Shown here in pieces: positions 49,613-56,743 of a stretch of DNA of 59,004 nucleotides. Where the stretch lies: positions 1 to 59,004 of IMG/VR virus record IMGVR_UViG_3300027909_000023; one strand, given 5' to 3'. Origin of the DNA: a virus. Each line of letters begins with the position of its first letter. Position 1 is the stretch's first letter. The position numbers and the translations under genes are program-made. Under the pieces are notes generated by a model, which saw only the letters and a list, made by a program, of their open reading frames with translations, made no database searches and was not told where the DNA came from.

Positions 49613-49685
49613 AATGCTGCTGCAGCGGCTGCTGCGCGCCCTGGTGGCGTGCCTGCTCGCGGCTAGCGAGGGCGGCTACGGTTGA
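49452..49685 (+). CDS. Overlapping small helical protein or frameshifted C-terminus of the HTH protein
   Basis: 77 residues from ATG 49452, in the +1 frame relative to the HTH gene, overlapping it by 161 bases. The sequence (RYRQINHGMAAIRILHQQLA, then LDKVHSYVETHRMLLQRLLR) is a natural-looking helical protein, better than the overlapping Pro/Arg-rich frame. No strong ribosome binding site. Either a separate overlapping gene or the true C-terminus of the repressor after a frameshift near 49480. Confidence 0.5.
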   Translation: MVSATPKSRHRYRQINHGMAAIRILHQQLADLSHEPNAQQAALDKVHSYVETHRMLLQRLLRALVACLLAASEGGYG

Positions 49686-49730
49686 ACCCACCACAGCCGC
49701 CCGGTCGGGGCAGCGCGCTCGCGAGCTGGA

Positions 49731-50150
49731 TTACTCCGGGGGCACCGGTCGTACGAACGGCTTGCCGGTGCCCACGTAGCCGTCCTTGGTGATCCTGGCG
49801 TAGCCGTAGCGCGTCAGCGAACCGAAGCCGGCCGCGCCGACCTTGACGCCGAGCTGCGCTTCCAGCCGGCGGCGGAACTCGTCGGTCACGAGTGGGGTCT
49901 TGGCCTGATTCAGGATCTCGACCGCCGCCCGCGCGAACTCGCCGGTCTTCAGCTTCGTCACCGCGATGCGAGCACCACGCTTGCCGTGCCCCTTGCGAAT
50001 CTTGATCGCCTGTACCAGCTGCGCCGGCAGGTGCTCGTGCTTCTTCTCAATCCGGTGCCCGTTCAGTTCCGCGGCGGCTAGGCGGAGGCCATCCGCCTTC
50101 TTCTGGTACTCGTCGGCCAGCTGCAGCAGTCGCTCAGTCGTCGTCGTCAT
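49731..50150 (-). CDS. Hypothetical protein with coiled-coil and winged-helix-like region
   Basis: 139 residues. N-terminal coiled coil (TERLLQLADEYQKKADGLRL), a basic middle (AIKIRKGHGKRGARIAV) and a C-terminal region (AAVEILNQAKTPLVTDEFRR, RYGYARITKDGYVG) whose helix-helix-hairpin order resembles a winged helix. Last gene of a three-gene leftward operon from the promoter near 50.99 kb. DNA binding is plausible; no family recognised. Confidence 0.65.
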   Translation of the reverse strand: MTTTTERLLQLADEYQKKADGLRLAAAELNGHRIEKKHEHLPAQLVQAIKIRKGHGKRGARIAVTKLKTGEFARAAVEILNQAKTPLVTDEFRRRLEAQLGVKVGAAGFGSLTRYGYARITKDGYVGTGKPFVRPVPPE

Positions 50151-50162
50151 CGTTGCTCCTTT

Positions 50163-50651
50163 TTAGCCTGCTCGTTCCGTGAATCGATCGACCCGCAGCT
50201 GCTGCGCCCGATCGCGTCGGCTCGCCTTGCGCCGCTTGCGTGCCTTGCGCTCGTTCGCCACCTCGGCGTGCTCGCGCTTCTTCAGCGTGTCGAACGTGAC
50301 GACCTTGTTGCCGTTCACCAGGTGCCTCCGTACGTAGCTCTCCAGCGGCGCCTGGCCGCCGATCCCCTTCGCCTCGAACGCCGCACCCAGGACCGCCAGG
50401 CTGATCACGCCCAGGTTGGGCAGCGCCAGCGCCGAGGGCGGGATCTTCTCGTAGACGTCGCGCAGGTTCCGCACGTCCAGCTCGCGCAGGACATGGCTCA
50501 GCAGCCGCGCGGCGTGGAAGTTGTAGCACTCGACGCCCGCCAGGTCGGCGCGCGTGAGCTTGTCGCTGCCAATCTGCAGCACCGCTCCCGCTGCGCTCTC
50601 GCGCAAGCGATCGACTGCTGAGGTGCCGAGGATGTTCGCGGCGAGGTTCAT
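50163..50651 (-). CDS. Hypothetical protein with basic C-terminus
   Basis: 162 residues from ATG 50651, overlapping the upstream gene by 4 bases. Mixed alpha/beta first two thirds (VLQIGSDKLTRADLAGVECY, then LRELDVRNLRDVYEKIPPSA) and a strongly basic end (NERKARKRRKASRRDRAQQL) suited to nucleic-acid binding. No family recognised. Confidence 0.65.
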   Translation of the reverse strand: MNLAANILGTSAVDRLRESAAGAVLQIGSDKLTRADLAGVECYNFHAARLLSHVLRELDVRNLRDVYEKIPPSALALPNLGVISLAVLGAAFEAKGIGGQAPLESYVRRHLVNGNKVVTFDTLKKREHAEVANERKARKRRKASRRDRAQQLRVDRFTERAG

Positions 50652-50956
50652 GCTGCGTCCTCCTGGCTGGGCTGGGCGTCCTTGAGCAGCCGGGTGATCC
50701 CCTTGACCCCCACTCGACTGAGCGCCGGGAAGAACACCAGCAGCGCATCGCGCACCGCGTAGGCTTCCTCGGGCGAGTCGCACTCGATCGTCCAGCGCAC
50801 GTCCTTCCAGGCGTGGTACTGCGCCCCCTTGCCCTTGACCTCCCTCAGCACCATGGGCTGTATCCGCAGCCGGATGGGCTTGCCCGACCGCTCCTTCGCC
50901 GCCGCCGCAATCGGGCCGTCTTCGTCGGCCAGATCTCTGATGAACTCACTCTGCAT
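50648..50956 (-). CDS. Hypothetical small protein
   Basis: 102 residues starting MQSEFIRDLADEDGPIAAAA. A beta-alpha-beta-like core (RLRIQPMVLREV, DVRWTIECDSPEEAYAVRDA). First gene after a good leftward promoter (50974-51002). Co-expressed with the next two genes; function unknown. Confidence 0.65.
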   Translation of the reverse strand: MQSEFIRDLADEDGPIAAAAKERSGKPIRLRIQPMVLREVKGKGAQYHAWKDVRWTIECDSPEEAYAVRDALLVFFPALSRVGVKGITRLLKDAQPSQEDAA

Positions 50957-50973
50957 CGCGTGCCTCCGCTCCT

Positions 50974-51002
50974 ACCGTAGCCGAAGTCTGGCAAGCTGTC
51001 AA
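50974..51002 (-). promoter_or_regulatory. Leftward sigma70-type promoter
   Basis: On the - strand TTGACA (50997-51002) is separated by exactly 17 bases from TACGGT (50974-50979), 18 bases before the ATG at 50956. Consensus -35 and correct spacing; -10 is imperfect. It drives the 49731-50956 genes. Confidence 0.65.
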
Positions 51003-51326
51003 CCCTCGAGCGGGCAGGTTGCACACCCACTCCTGGTAGGGGCTGCCGCGCTCTGCCGTACTAGATGCAGGGAGGCGCGAGAGAGGCTGCAGGGAGGCTT
51101 GCTTTACGCGCGCGTGATGCGATAGAACGGGCGCTTCCGACTGGTTCTGACTAGCCTGGCGGAGGAAGGAGCGGGGCTTCCCTGAGCAGGGGAAGCCCCA
51201 AGAGCGGAGCGAGCAAAAGCCGCCGTTTCAACAACGACGACTCCCACGCCGACAACGCCGACAACCACGACGCTGACGACGACGGCCAACCCTCAAGCAC
51301 CAAGGAGGTGCAGAAGGAGCCTTAGT
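51003..51326. other. Intergenic region with TGCAGGGAGGC repeats
   Basis: 324 bases without a supported gene between divergent operons. It holds a direct repeat TGCAGGGAGGC (51066-51076 and 51088-51098), a strong hairpin (51173-51199, listed separately) and an Asp/Asn-codon-like ACGACGAC low-complexity stretch (51228-51290). The ribosome binding site AAGGAG of the next gene lies at the right end. Confidence 0.6.
51173..51199. repeat. 10-bp perfect hairpin
   Basis: GGGGCTTCCC and GGGAAGCCCC separated by 7 bases. Neither side is followed by a T-run, so it is not a classical terminator. It lies 128 bases upstream of the RepA-like ATPase and could act as leader hairpin, protein-binding site or Rho-dependent structure. 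Confidence 0.6.
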
Positions 51327-52292
51327 ATGTCTGCCACAAGTGGGAGGCGAAGTCAACCTGCCTGCGAACCTGCCAGCGAGTACGCCAACGACCCGATCCC
51401 GCTGATCATCCCCGCCTACGGCATCTCACTGCTGGCGGGCGCGCCCAATGTCGGCAAGACAGCGCTGCTGGCTGGCCTGGCGCGCAACTTCCGCGACCAT
51501 CGGGCGATCTTCGGGCACCAGCCCTGTCAGCTGCCGGCGATCGGCGTCATCAACGCTGACCGCAGCTGGGCGCGCGGCACCGGCGAGTGGTTCAAGCGCG
51601 TCGGCTTCGCTGACGTCCGCTACTACTCGATGGCCGACGATCGGAACTTCGACCCCAAGAGCCTGCGCCGCAAATTCGAGCGGGCGCAGCGGCTGGCCGA
51701 GTTCATCCACAAGCTGCAGCTGCCGGCCGAGAGCCTGATCCTGGTCGACCCCATCAGTCTCTTCCTGGGTGGGAACCTGCTCGACTACGACAGCTGCGCG
51801 GTGGCCTGCCATGAGATCCGCGCCATGCTCAACACCAGCAAGTACCACATGATCGCGACCGCGCACTCCAGCAAGCTGAAGGCGGACAAGAAGGACCGCT
51901 ACGTCCGGCTGCAGGACCAGATCCTCGGCTCCACGGCGATCTTCGGCTTCAGTGATACCCAGATGTATCTGGCGGCGCCGGAAGAAACCAACAAGACCTA
52001 CTACACCTTCGTCTGGCACTCGCACCTCGCCCCGCCGGAGTTCTTCTTCCTGGAGCGGGACGAGCAGGGGCTGTTCGTCCCCTACTCGGGGGCTGACGAG
52101 GGCAACTGCACGCGGCTGCTGGCGCTGTTCCCCGACGACGGGACGACCATCACCTTCGCCGCGCTCGTCGAGCTGGCCGAAGCCATCCCGCTGTCGCGCG
52201 CCACGGTCGCTCGCGTGCTCGAAACCCTGCGTGAGCGCGAGCGCATCGAGAAGTCGAAGCACGGCATCTACCGGCTGAAGACCCTCCACTAG
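51327..52292 (+). CDS. RepA/RecA-like replicative ATPase with C-terminal winged helix
   Basis: 321 residues. Walker A G38-A-P-N-V-G-K-T45, Walker B region ESLILVDPISLFLGG (about 135-149), and the sensor-like MIATAHSSKLKADKKDR characteristic of RepA-type hexameric helicases (AAA_25). A final helical segment IPLSRATVARVLETLRERER looks like a winged helix that binds DNA. It is the only rightward gene in this part and is followed by an AT-rich region with iteron-like repeats, so it may be the origin-associated helicase or helicase loader. AAGGAG is 7 bases before the ATG. Confidence 0.8.
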   Translation: MSATSGRRSQPACEPASEYANDPIPLIIPAYGISLLAGAPNVGKTALLAGLARNFRDHRAIFGHQPCQLPAIGVINADRSWARGTGEWFKRVGFADVRYYSMADDRNFDPKSLRRKFERAQRLAEFIHKLQLPAESLILVDPISLFLGGNLLDYDSCAVACHEIRAMLNTSKYHMIATAHSSKLKADKKDRYVRLQDQILGSTAIFGFSDTQMYLAAPEETNKTYYTFVWHSHLAPPEFFFLERDEQGLFVPYSGADEGNCTRLLALFPDDGTTITFAALVELAEAIPLSRATVARVLETLRERERIEKSKHGIYRLKTLH

Positions 52293-52558
52293 TACGGCTG
52301 GTGCGGCTCCACTGGTACCCGAGGCTGCGAGCGAGTACGCGAAGACCGCTGGGGGGGTGATCTGTGAGACTTTCCCCCCTAACCCCTATGTACAGTACAA
52401 GATAGAAAAATCTCAGCTCAGCAGCAGTTTTTGATACTTTCCCCAGAATCTCAATATCGTCTCAGGGGGTCGAGATTCTGTAAGTCGTACACTGCATTGG
52501 ACTTAGCCTCTAAATCTCACAAAAACCACCTATATGGCATCGGCTCCTACGGCAGCTG
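52293..52558. other. AT-rich iteron-like region, candidate replication origin
   Basis: 266 bases with no gene. AATCTCA heptamers at 52409-52415, 52447-52453 and 52513-52519, plus an inverted copy within GAGATTCT (52472-52479). AGAATCTC/GAGATTCT forms an inverted repeat with 19 bases between. ACTTTCCCC occurs twice (52370, 52436). A G7...C6 pair (52351-52357, 52374-52379) can fold. Composition is much richer in A+T than the rest of the window. Adjacent to the RepA-like gene. Confidence 0.5.
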
Positions 52559-53071
52559 CTACGGCAGCCCCGTGGTGTGCTCCAGCGGGCCGCCATACCC
52601 ATGCACCCGGCAGCTGGGTACCCAGCCCTTCTCAGGGCAGCTGCAGTCACCGTCGATCGCCAGGTTGACCTCGTCGCTGCTCCGGTTGTCCTTGTCGATG
52701 AAGAAGCCGCCGGCAGCGCGCCGCATCTCCATCCGCTGGCGCTTGGTCGGGCGGGTATCGGACGGCTCCTCCCGCAGGTACCCGCCTGGGTGAATCGGGT
52801 AGGCGACGATGCCCACCGCGTAGGTCGAGCGGCAGAACGGGCAGCGCAGCCGCTGGGTGACCGGATTGAAGACCATGTCGCGGATGCTCGGCGAGCGCGG
52901 CTTCTCTGCCGCCAGCGCACGGCGCCGATGGTTGGTGTGGCGCCAGCCAGGATGGCGCCGCGCGTCGTGCATGGTGAAGAGCAGCTCCCCGCAGCTGGGA
53001 CACTCGCACTCAAAGCGGTCGAGACGAGCGAAGAAGCGGTTGTTCGGCGGCATCGACGGGACATGCGGCAT
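52559..53071 (-). CDS. Multi-zinc-binding hypothetical protein
   Basis: 170 residues with several Cys pairs: ECECPSCGELL near residue 22, RCPFCRSTY near residue 77, and DCSCPEKGWVPSCRVHG near residue 145. The first two look like a split zinc ribbon. Position beside a candidate origin suggests nucleic-acid binding. The gene's start ATG at 53071 is preceded by AGGGAGG at a rather long distance. Confidence 0.65.
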   Translation of the reverse strand: MPHVPSMPPNNRFFARLDRFECECPSCGELLFTMHDARRHPGWRHTNHRRRALAAEKPRSPSIRDMVFNPVTQRLRCPFCRSTYAVGIVAYPIHPGGYLREEPSDTRPTKRQRMEMRRAAGGFFIDKDNRSSDEVNLAIDGDCSCPEKGWVPSCRVHGYGGPLEHTTGLP

Positions 53072-53128
53072 GGTTCTGTCAACCTCCCTAGGCTGGCAAG
53101 ATTACAACTTGCGGAGCGGTCGGCCGCA

Positions 53129-53216
53129 GGTACTGCTGGTACTGCTGGTACGGGGTACAGGTGCCCGCTGCTGGTACGGGGTACTAGCGCCCGCTGCTGG
53201 TACTGCTGGTACGGTC
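53129..53216. repeat. GGTACTGCT repeat array
   Basis: Short tandem and dispersed copies of GGTACTGCT and GGTACGGGGTAC, including a 15-base GCCCGCTGCTGGTAC repeated twice. Non-coding gap (53072-53231) between two - strand genes. Could be a protein-binding array. Confidence 0.7.
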
Positions 53217-53231
53217 CTGCGGTCCAGCGGC

Positions 53232-53441
53232 TCAGAAGCCCAGCAGCACGTCGAGCGCCAGGAGGACGACGAAGACGACGCCGGCCACGAGCAGCACGCC
53301 GTAGTCGTAGCGGTTGCCGCGCCGGATCTGGGACGGCGTGAGCGGCGAGGGATCGATCAGCCGGTCGCGGCTGTCGATGTACTCGCGGACGCCGCCGACG
53401 AGCAGCAGGCCGGCGATGGTGACGAGAATCAGGATGATCAT
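53232..53441 (-). CDS. Small two-helix membrane protein
   Basis: 69 residues from ATG 53441 with two transmembrane helices: MIILILVTIAGLLLVGGV at the start and YGVLLVAGVVFVVLLALDVL at the end, joined by a charged loop. Overlaps the next gene by 4 bases. Could be an early membrane protein, for instance superinfection exclusion; unproven. Confidence 0.65.
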   Translation of the reverse strand: MIILILVTIAGLLLVGGVREYIDSRDRLIDPSPLTPSQIRRGNRYDYGVLLVAGVVFVVLLALDVLLGF

Positions 53442-53671
53442 GGCTGCTCCTTCGCCGGCAGCTGGCGCACCGCTGCCGCCCACTCGGCCAGTATCCGAAA
53501 GTACTCGACCAGCCGGCGGCGCTCGTCATCCGACAGTGCCGGCTGCTGCGCCAGCTGCGCCGCCAGCTGCTCGCCCGCCGCGATCGCCTCGGGGGTGTGC
53601 GCGTCCATCCATTCGTCGCAGGCCAGGCACTCGCCGTTGTGGTCAGGGCGGAAGACGGGACAGGCGGTCAC
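53438..53671 (-). CDS. Small zinc-binding-type protein
   Basis: 77 residues from GTG 53671 (GGAGGAG upstream; GTGA overlap with preceding stop). VTACPVFRPDHNGECLACDE gives a C-x9-H-x2-C-x2-C site near the N-terminus, and then helices (DDERRRLVEYFRILAEWAAA). Function unknown. Confidence 0.6.
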   Translation of the reverse strand: MTACPVFRPDHNGECLACDEWMDAHTPEAIAAGEQLAAQLAQQPALSDDERRRLVEYFRILAEWAAAVRQLPAKEQP

Positions 53672-53859
53672 AACTCCTCCTTCGCCGACCGGGACCACTC
53701 GGCGCTCTCCAGGTCGACCACGGGTTCGTCGTCGGGTATCCACAGGCCGGTCACTTCAGCGTAGTCACTGGTAGTCGGGGCACCCATGCGGACGATGCGC
53801 TCGCCCTTGCCCTCCTCGATGAGCGACACCAGCTGCGCGTACAGATCCTTGACCGTCAT
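53668..53859 (-). CDS. Small hypothetical protein
   Basis: 63 residues, MTVKDLYAQLVSLIEEGKGE then acidic middle. The N-terminal pattern (T-V-x-D-L-x3-L-x3-I-E-x-G-x-G) resembles short phage early proteins that carry a DUF-type regulatory fold. Overlaps neighbours by 4 bases on both sides. Confidence 0.65.
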   Translation of the reverse strand: MTVKDLYAQLVSLIEEGKGERIVRMGAPTTSDYAEVTGLWIPDDEPVVDLESAEWSRSAKEEL

Positions 53860-54056
53860 GGCTGCAGCCCCTCGTTCATCAGCCGGTTCAGCAGCTGCAG
53901 CGCCGAGCGGTTCGCCTCGATGGCGCTGACCAGCGCCGCGTCATGATGGTTGAAGGCGAGCTGCATCGCCCCGTGGGCGGCGCGTATCTCCTGCAACACC
54001 TCGGCGTGGCTGTCGAGGATGCGGTGAATCTCGATGCGGATGTCGTGCTCGTTCAT
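53856..54056 (-). CDS. Small helical hypothetical protein
   Basis: 66 residues, entirely helical and coiled-coil like (IHRILDSHAEVLQEIRAAHG and so on). First gene of a tightly coupled four-gene set (53232-54056). No family recognised. Confidence 0.6.
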   Translation of the reverse strand: MNEHDIRIEIHRILDSHAEVLQEIRAAHGAMQLAFNHHDAALVSAIEANRSALQLLNRLMNEGLQP

Positions 54057-54090
54057 GGCGTGCGCTCGCTCCTCCAGGCTTCCAGGCCTC

Positions 54091-54107
54091 TATCACAGAT
54101 TGTTATT
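54091..54107. promoter_or_regulatory. Operator-like site upstream of 53.2-54.1 kb operon
   Basis: TA-TCACA-GAT-TGTTA-TT, the half-site pair and spacing of the 48732 palindrome. It lies 35 bases upstream of the ATG at 54056, where a repressor would act on the leftward early operon, and overlaps the end of the 54093 gene. Confidence 0.55.
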
Positions 54108-54260
54108 GTAGCAGCTGCTGCTGCCGCGTAGCAGCTGCGCCAGCTGCGCTCGATAGCGCACCTTGGCGCGGTGCAGCCGGCGGCGCGTGCGGGTCTGCTG
54201 CTCACTGACGCGCGGCTTGCCGGCCACGGTCGTCAACAGCCCCTTCCAGTTCATGCTCAT
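54093..54260 (-). CDS. Small basic hypothetical protein
   Basis: 55 residues from ATG 54260, MSMNWKGLLTTVAGKPRVSE followed by a strongly basic helix (TRTRRRLHRAKVRYRAQLAQ). GGAG repeats lie immediately upstream. Likely nucleic-acid binding by composition only. Confidence 0.55.
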   Translation of the reverse strand: MSMNWKGLLTTVAGKPRVSEQQTRTRRRLHRAKVRYRAQLAQLLRGSSSCYNNNL

Positions 54261-54329
54261 TGCTCCTGCTCCTCTCCTGCTCTCTGCGCCCAGCTGCCGG
54301 CAGCCGCTCCCTCAGCAGCTGCCGGCCGC

Positions 54330-54342
54330 GAAGCATATGCTA
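54330..54342. promoter_or_regulatory. GAAGCATATGCTA operator-like element
   Basis: Matches the palindrome AAGCATATGCTT in 10 of 12 positions, 70 bases upstream of the 54260 start. Not accompanied by the CATATRCATTA arm seen at the other two sites. Confidence 0.45.
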
Positions 54343-54621
54343 GTTCCACATCCGCCGGCCGTCCCGATGCGCGCCGCTGTGGCCGTGCTCCTCGCGGCAC
54401 ATCACGTTCCCGCCGCTCTCCAGCTGCAAGGTGTCGCCGCAGATCTCCACTGGTTCGACCGGGACGTGCGGCGAGATGGTCAGCCACTGCCCCTCGACGT
54501 CGCGGCAGGTGTTCTTCGCCACCTTGGTGAAGACCGGCCCAGCCGGCGCGCCGCCAGCGGCGACGACGCGGAAGCGCTCGCCCTTGAGCAGCGCGCTGAA
54601 GGTCAGTACGGTGGCGCTCAC
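54340..54621 (-). CDS. Hypothetical protein
   Basis: 93 residues. Beta-rich (ATVLTFSALLKGERFRVVAA, VPVEPVEICGDTLQLESGGN) with three or four Cys (T-C-R-D, I-C-G-D, M-C-R-E) spaced as if for a small zinc or disulfide fold. Overlaps the upstream gene by 4 bases. Confidence 0.6.
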   Translation of the reverse strand: MSATVLTFSALLKGERFRVVAAGGAPAGPVFTKVAKNTCRDVEGQWLTISPHVPVEPVEICGDTLQLESGGNVMCREEHGHSGAHRDGRRMWN

Positions 54622-55283
54622 GATGCCTCCTCCTCGCTCCCTGCCGGCAGCTGCAGCCGCTCCTCGCCCTCGCGCATGGAGGCTGCCGGCAGCGCTTCCT
54701 GCGCCGGCTTGCCCTCCTCGACCCAGACGTGAATCAGCTGGTTGATCCGGTTGACGCCGTCGCCGATGCTCATCCAGTCCCAGCCCAGCCCGCTCGTGAC
54801 CTGCTGCCGCTGGCCCCGCGCAATGACGACGCCCTTGCAGCCCATCACCTCCGCCAACCTCCCGCAGTACTCGCCGAAGCTCCGCACGTAGCCCCGCGCC
54901 TCGCGCAGCTTCTCCAGCCCCTTCTCGACCTTCTCAAGGGTCTTCTGCATCCGCCGCACGCGGCGCAGGTCCAGCCGGAAGACGTCGTGATACTCGGTGC
55001 CGAAGCCATACACGGGGCCGCTCTCGCCCGCGTTCTCGTCCGCCCGCTGCCGGCTGCGCGCATCCCCCTGGCAGCTGGCACGCAGCCCCGACCACAGCAG
55101 CCCGTCGCTGTAGTCGTCGTCGACGCCCTGCGGCGTCCACTGGCTGTGCTCGTACTTCTGCGTCACGAAGCGCCCGCGCAGGTGGAAGTACTCGCCGTTG
55201 TAGCCGTCGCGATCGCGCTCCTCCCAGACGTAGAGATACAGGTCTTGCTTCGCGTCGCCGCTCGTTCGCTTGCTCTTGGTCAT
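54618..55283 (-). CDS. Hypothetical protein with coiled coil
   Basis: 221 residues from ATG 55283. N-terminal beta-rich part (DLYLYVWEERDRDGYNGEYF), then a strong coiled coil (RRMQKTLEKVEKGLEKLREA around 108-128), then GCKGVVIARGQR and helical C-terminus ending acidic. The longer upstream frame runs through the operator region and is rejected. The promoter/operator at 55316-55345 lies just upstream. Confidence 0.65.
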   Translation of the reverse strand: MTKSKRTSGDAKQDLYLYVWEERDRDGYNGEYFHLRGRFVTQKYEHSQWTPQGVDDDYSDGLLWSGLRASCQGDARSRQRADENAGESGPVYGFGTEYHDVFRLDLRRVRRMQKTLEKVEKGLEKLREARGYVRSFGEYCGRLAEVMGCKGVVIARGQRQQVTSGLGWDWMSIGDGVNRINQLIHVWVEEGKPAQEALPAASMREGEERLQLPAGSEEEAS

Positions 55284-55315
55284 CGCTCGCTCCCTTCGTT
55301 GTCGTTGTTGGCTTG

Positions 55316-55345
55316 CATATGCATTAGACGTCGAAGCATATGCTT
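55316..55345 (-). promoter_or_regulatory. Conserved promoter/operator block
   Basis: CATATGCATTA (55316-55326), six bases, then GAAGCATATGCTT (55333-55345); on the - strand the palindrome is followed by TAATGCATATG as at 25088-25117. Lies 33-62 bases upstream of the 55283 gene. No TTGACA is present here at the matching place, so the block may be the binding site of an activator or repressor rather than a standard promoter. Confidence 0.6.
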
Positions 55346-55380
55346 TGGTTCCATCGCTGCCGAGGCTCGCCGCCGGCCGG

Positions 55381-55629
55381 CTACATTGGTACGCCCGCAT
55401 CCGCGTCGCCTGCCGCCGGCCTGCCGTCCAGGTACTCGCTCAGGCCAGCCACCAGCGCACGGCACTGAGCCGGGGACAACTCCAGACGCAGGTGTGCGGA
55501 AGCCTTCTCCAGGCGGCCGGCGTACGCCTTCGCCGGGTAGATGGTCAGGATCAACCGAGTGCCGGCCTCGCACGGCAGTGTGGTGATCGTCACGCGCCGG
55601 CCGAGGCTGTCGTGTGTCGTCGTCGTCAT
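55381..55629 (-). CDS. Small beta-rich hypothetical protein
   Basis: 82 residues, MTTTTHDSLGRRVTITTLPC and then TRLILTIYPAKAYAGRLEKA with a helical end (SPAQCRALVAGLSEYLDGRP). Looks like a small globular fold. No family recognised. Separate short transcription unit. Confidence 0.6.
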   Translation of the reverse strand: MTTTTHDSLGRRVTITTLPCEAGTRLILTIYPAKAYAGRLEKASAHLRLELSPAQCRALVAGLSEYLDGRPAAGDADAGVPM

Positions 55630-55717
55630 GGTCGTTGCTCCGCTCCCCTGCAGCTGCCGGCGGTCGGCCCGCCCAGCCCGCCAGCAGCTGCTGCCGGCAG
55701 CTGCCGGCGCTCCCGCG

Positions 55718-55918
55718 TTACCGGTCGTCGTCGCCCTCCGGCGCGCCGTTCAGGGCGTCGTACCGCCGCGCCCAGCGCTCCATGCCCGCCTCGTGGCGCG
55801 CTGGCCAGCGGCCCGCCGTCCAGGCCTGCGCGTGGTTCGCCTTCGCCTGCTGCAGGCGTCGCCCGTGTTCGCGCCGGCAGCGCTTGCACTCGCACGTTGC
55901 CGAGTAGCTGTGCTTCAT
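55718..55918 (-). CDS. Small Cys/Arg-rich protein
   Basis: 66 residues. C-E-C-K-R-C-R near residue 9-14 with H16/H19 could form a zinc knuckle. The rest is basic-helical (RLQQAKANHAQAWTAGRWPA). Function unknown. Confidence 0.55.
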   Translation of the reverse strand: MKHSYSATCECKRCRREHGRRLQQAKANHAQAWTAGRWPARHEAGMERWARRYDALNGAPEGDDDR

Positions 55919-56009
55919 CGCTCACCCCTCCCCCTCCCCTGCAGGCGCCCCTTCGGATACGCGCCCCGGTGGGTTACAGGCCAGCCCCGGCCGGCTGGCC
56001 TGCCGTCCC

Positions 56010-56660
56010 CTACAGCAGGTCGTCGTCGTCGAAGGGCTGGACTGCCGGCGTGCGGCTGATCGTCGCTCTCAGGGCCGCCTGACGCGCCGCCGGGGCGGTC
56101 TGGGCCTTGGCAGCTGCGGCCTCCGTCTGGCGGATCACCGCTGGCAGCCCCTGCCAGTCGTTCCAGCCGGGAACCTGCCAGTCGGGCACGCGGGCCGGCG
56201 CCTCGACGACAGCCGGCGCCTCGACGTCGACCGCGACAGCCGGCGCCTCGACCGCTGCCGGCGGCTGCTGGCGCGGTTCGAGGTCGGCCAGCACGACCGG
56301 CCGCGCCATCAGGCCGGCGAAGGTCTGCGCGATGCTCCCGGCCATGGCCGCTGACATCAGCGCCTTGTCGTCGACCGCTGCAGCTGCCGGCGCGACCGCG
56401 ACCGCGACCGGGACAGCCGCCACGGGCGCCACCGGGGCAGCTGCCGGCGCCGCCACGTAGTCAGCCGGCGCCGACGTCGACAGCGTCGACGCAGGCGGGA
56501 CGTAGCTGCAGGCGTCGGCTAGGTGATAGGTCCGGCCGGGGCCGCCAAACCGGATCGACTGGCCGACGGTGATCGGCCCCTTGCAGCGCTTGCAGGTGCC
56601 GGCGAAGCGGGCGGTAATGGTCCGAAAGGCGGGGGCGGTCGTCGTCGTCGTCGTTGCCAT
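56010..56660 (-). CDS. Zinc-finger protein with Ala/Pro-rich tail
   Basis: 216 residues. N-terminal C-K-R-C-K-G-P-I-T-V-G-Q-S-I-R-F-G-G-P then YHLADACSY, a fold resembling PARP-type zinc fingers (FAGTCKRCKGPITVGQSIRF). A long Ala/Val/Pro linker and short acidic C-terminus (FDDDDLL) follow. Likely a nucleic-acid or partner-binding early protein. Confidence 0.65.
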   Translation of the reverse strand: MATTTTTTAPAFRTITARFAGTCKRCKGPITVGQSIRFGGPGRTYHLADACSYVPPASTLSTSAPADYVAAPAAAPVAPVAAVPVAVAVAPAAAAVDDKALMSAAMAGSIAQTFAGLMARPVVLADLEPRQQPPAAVEAPAVAVDVEAPAVVEAPARVPDWQVPGWNDWQGLPAVIRQTEAAAAKAQTAPAARQAALRATISRTPAVQPFDDDDLL

Positions 56661-56743
56661 GGTCGTTGTCTCCTGCGTCGTCGTCGTTGAAGGGCGGGGC
56701 TGCCGGCGTCATGCCAGCAGCCCCAGAGGGGCCGCCAGGGCGC

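Noticed and set aside
51104-51289. Hydrophobic Val-rich 61-codon - strand frame
   Set aside because: It arises from the ACGACGAC repeat read in reverse; no ribosome binding site and no neighbouring operon in that orientation.
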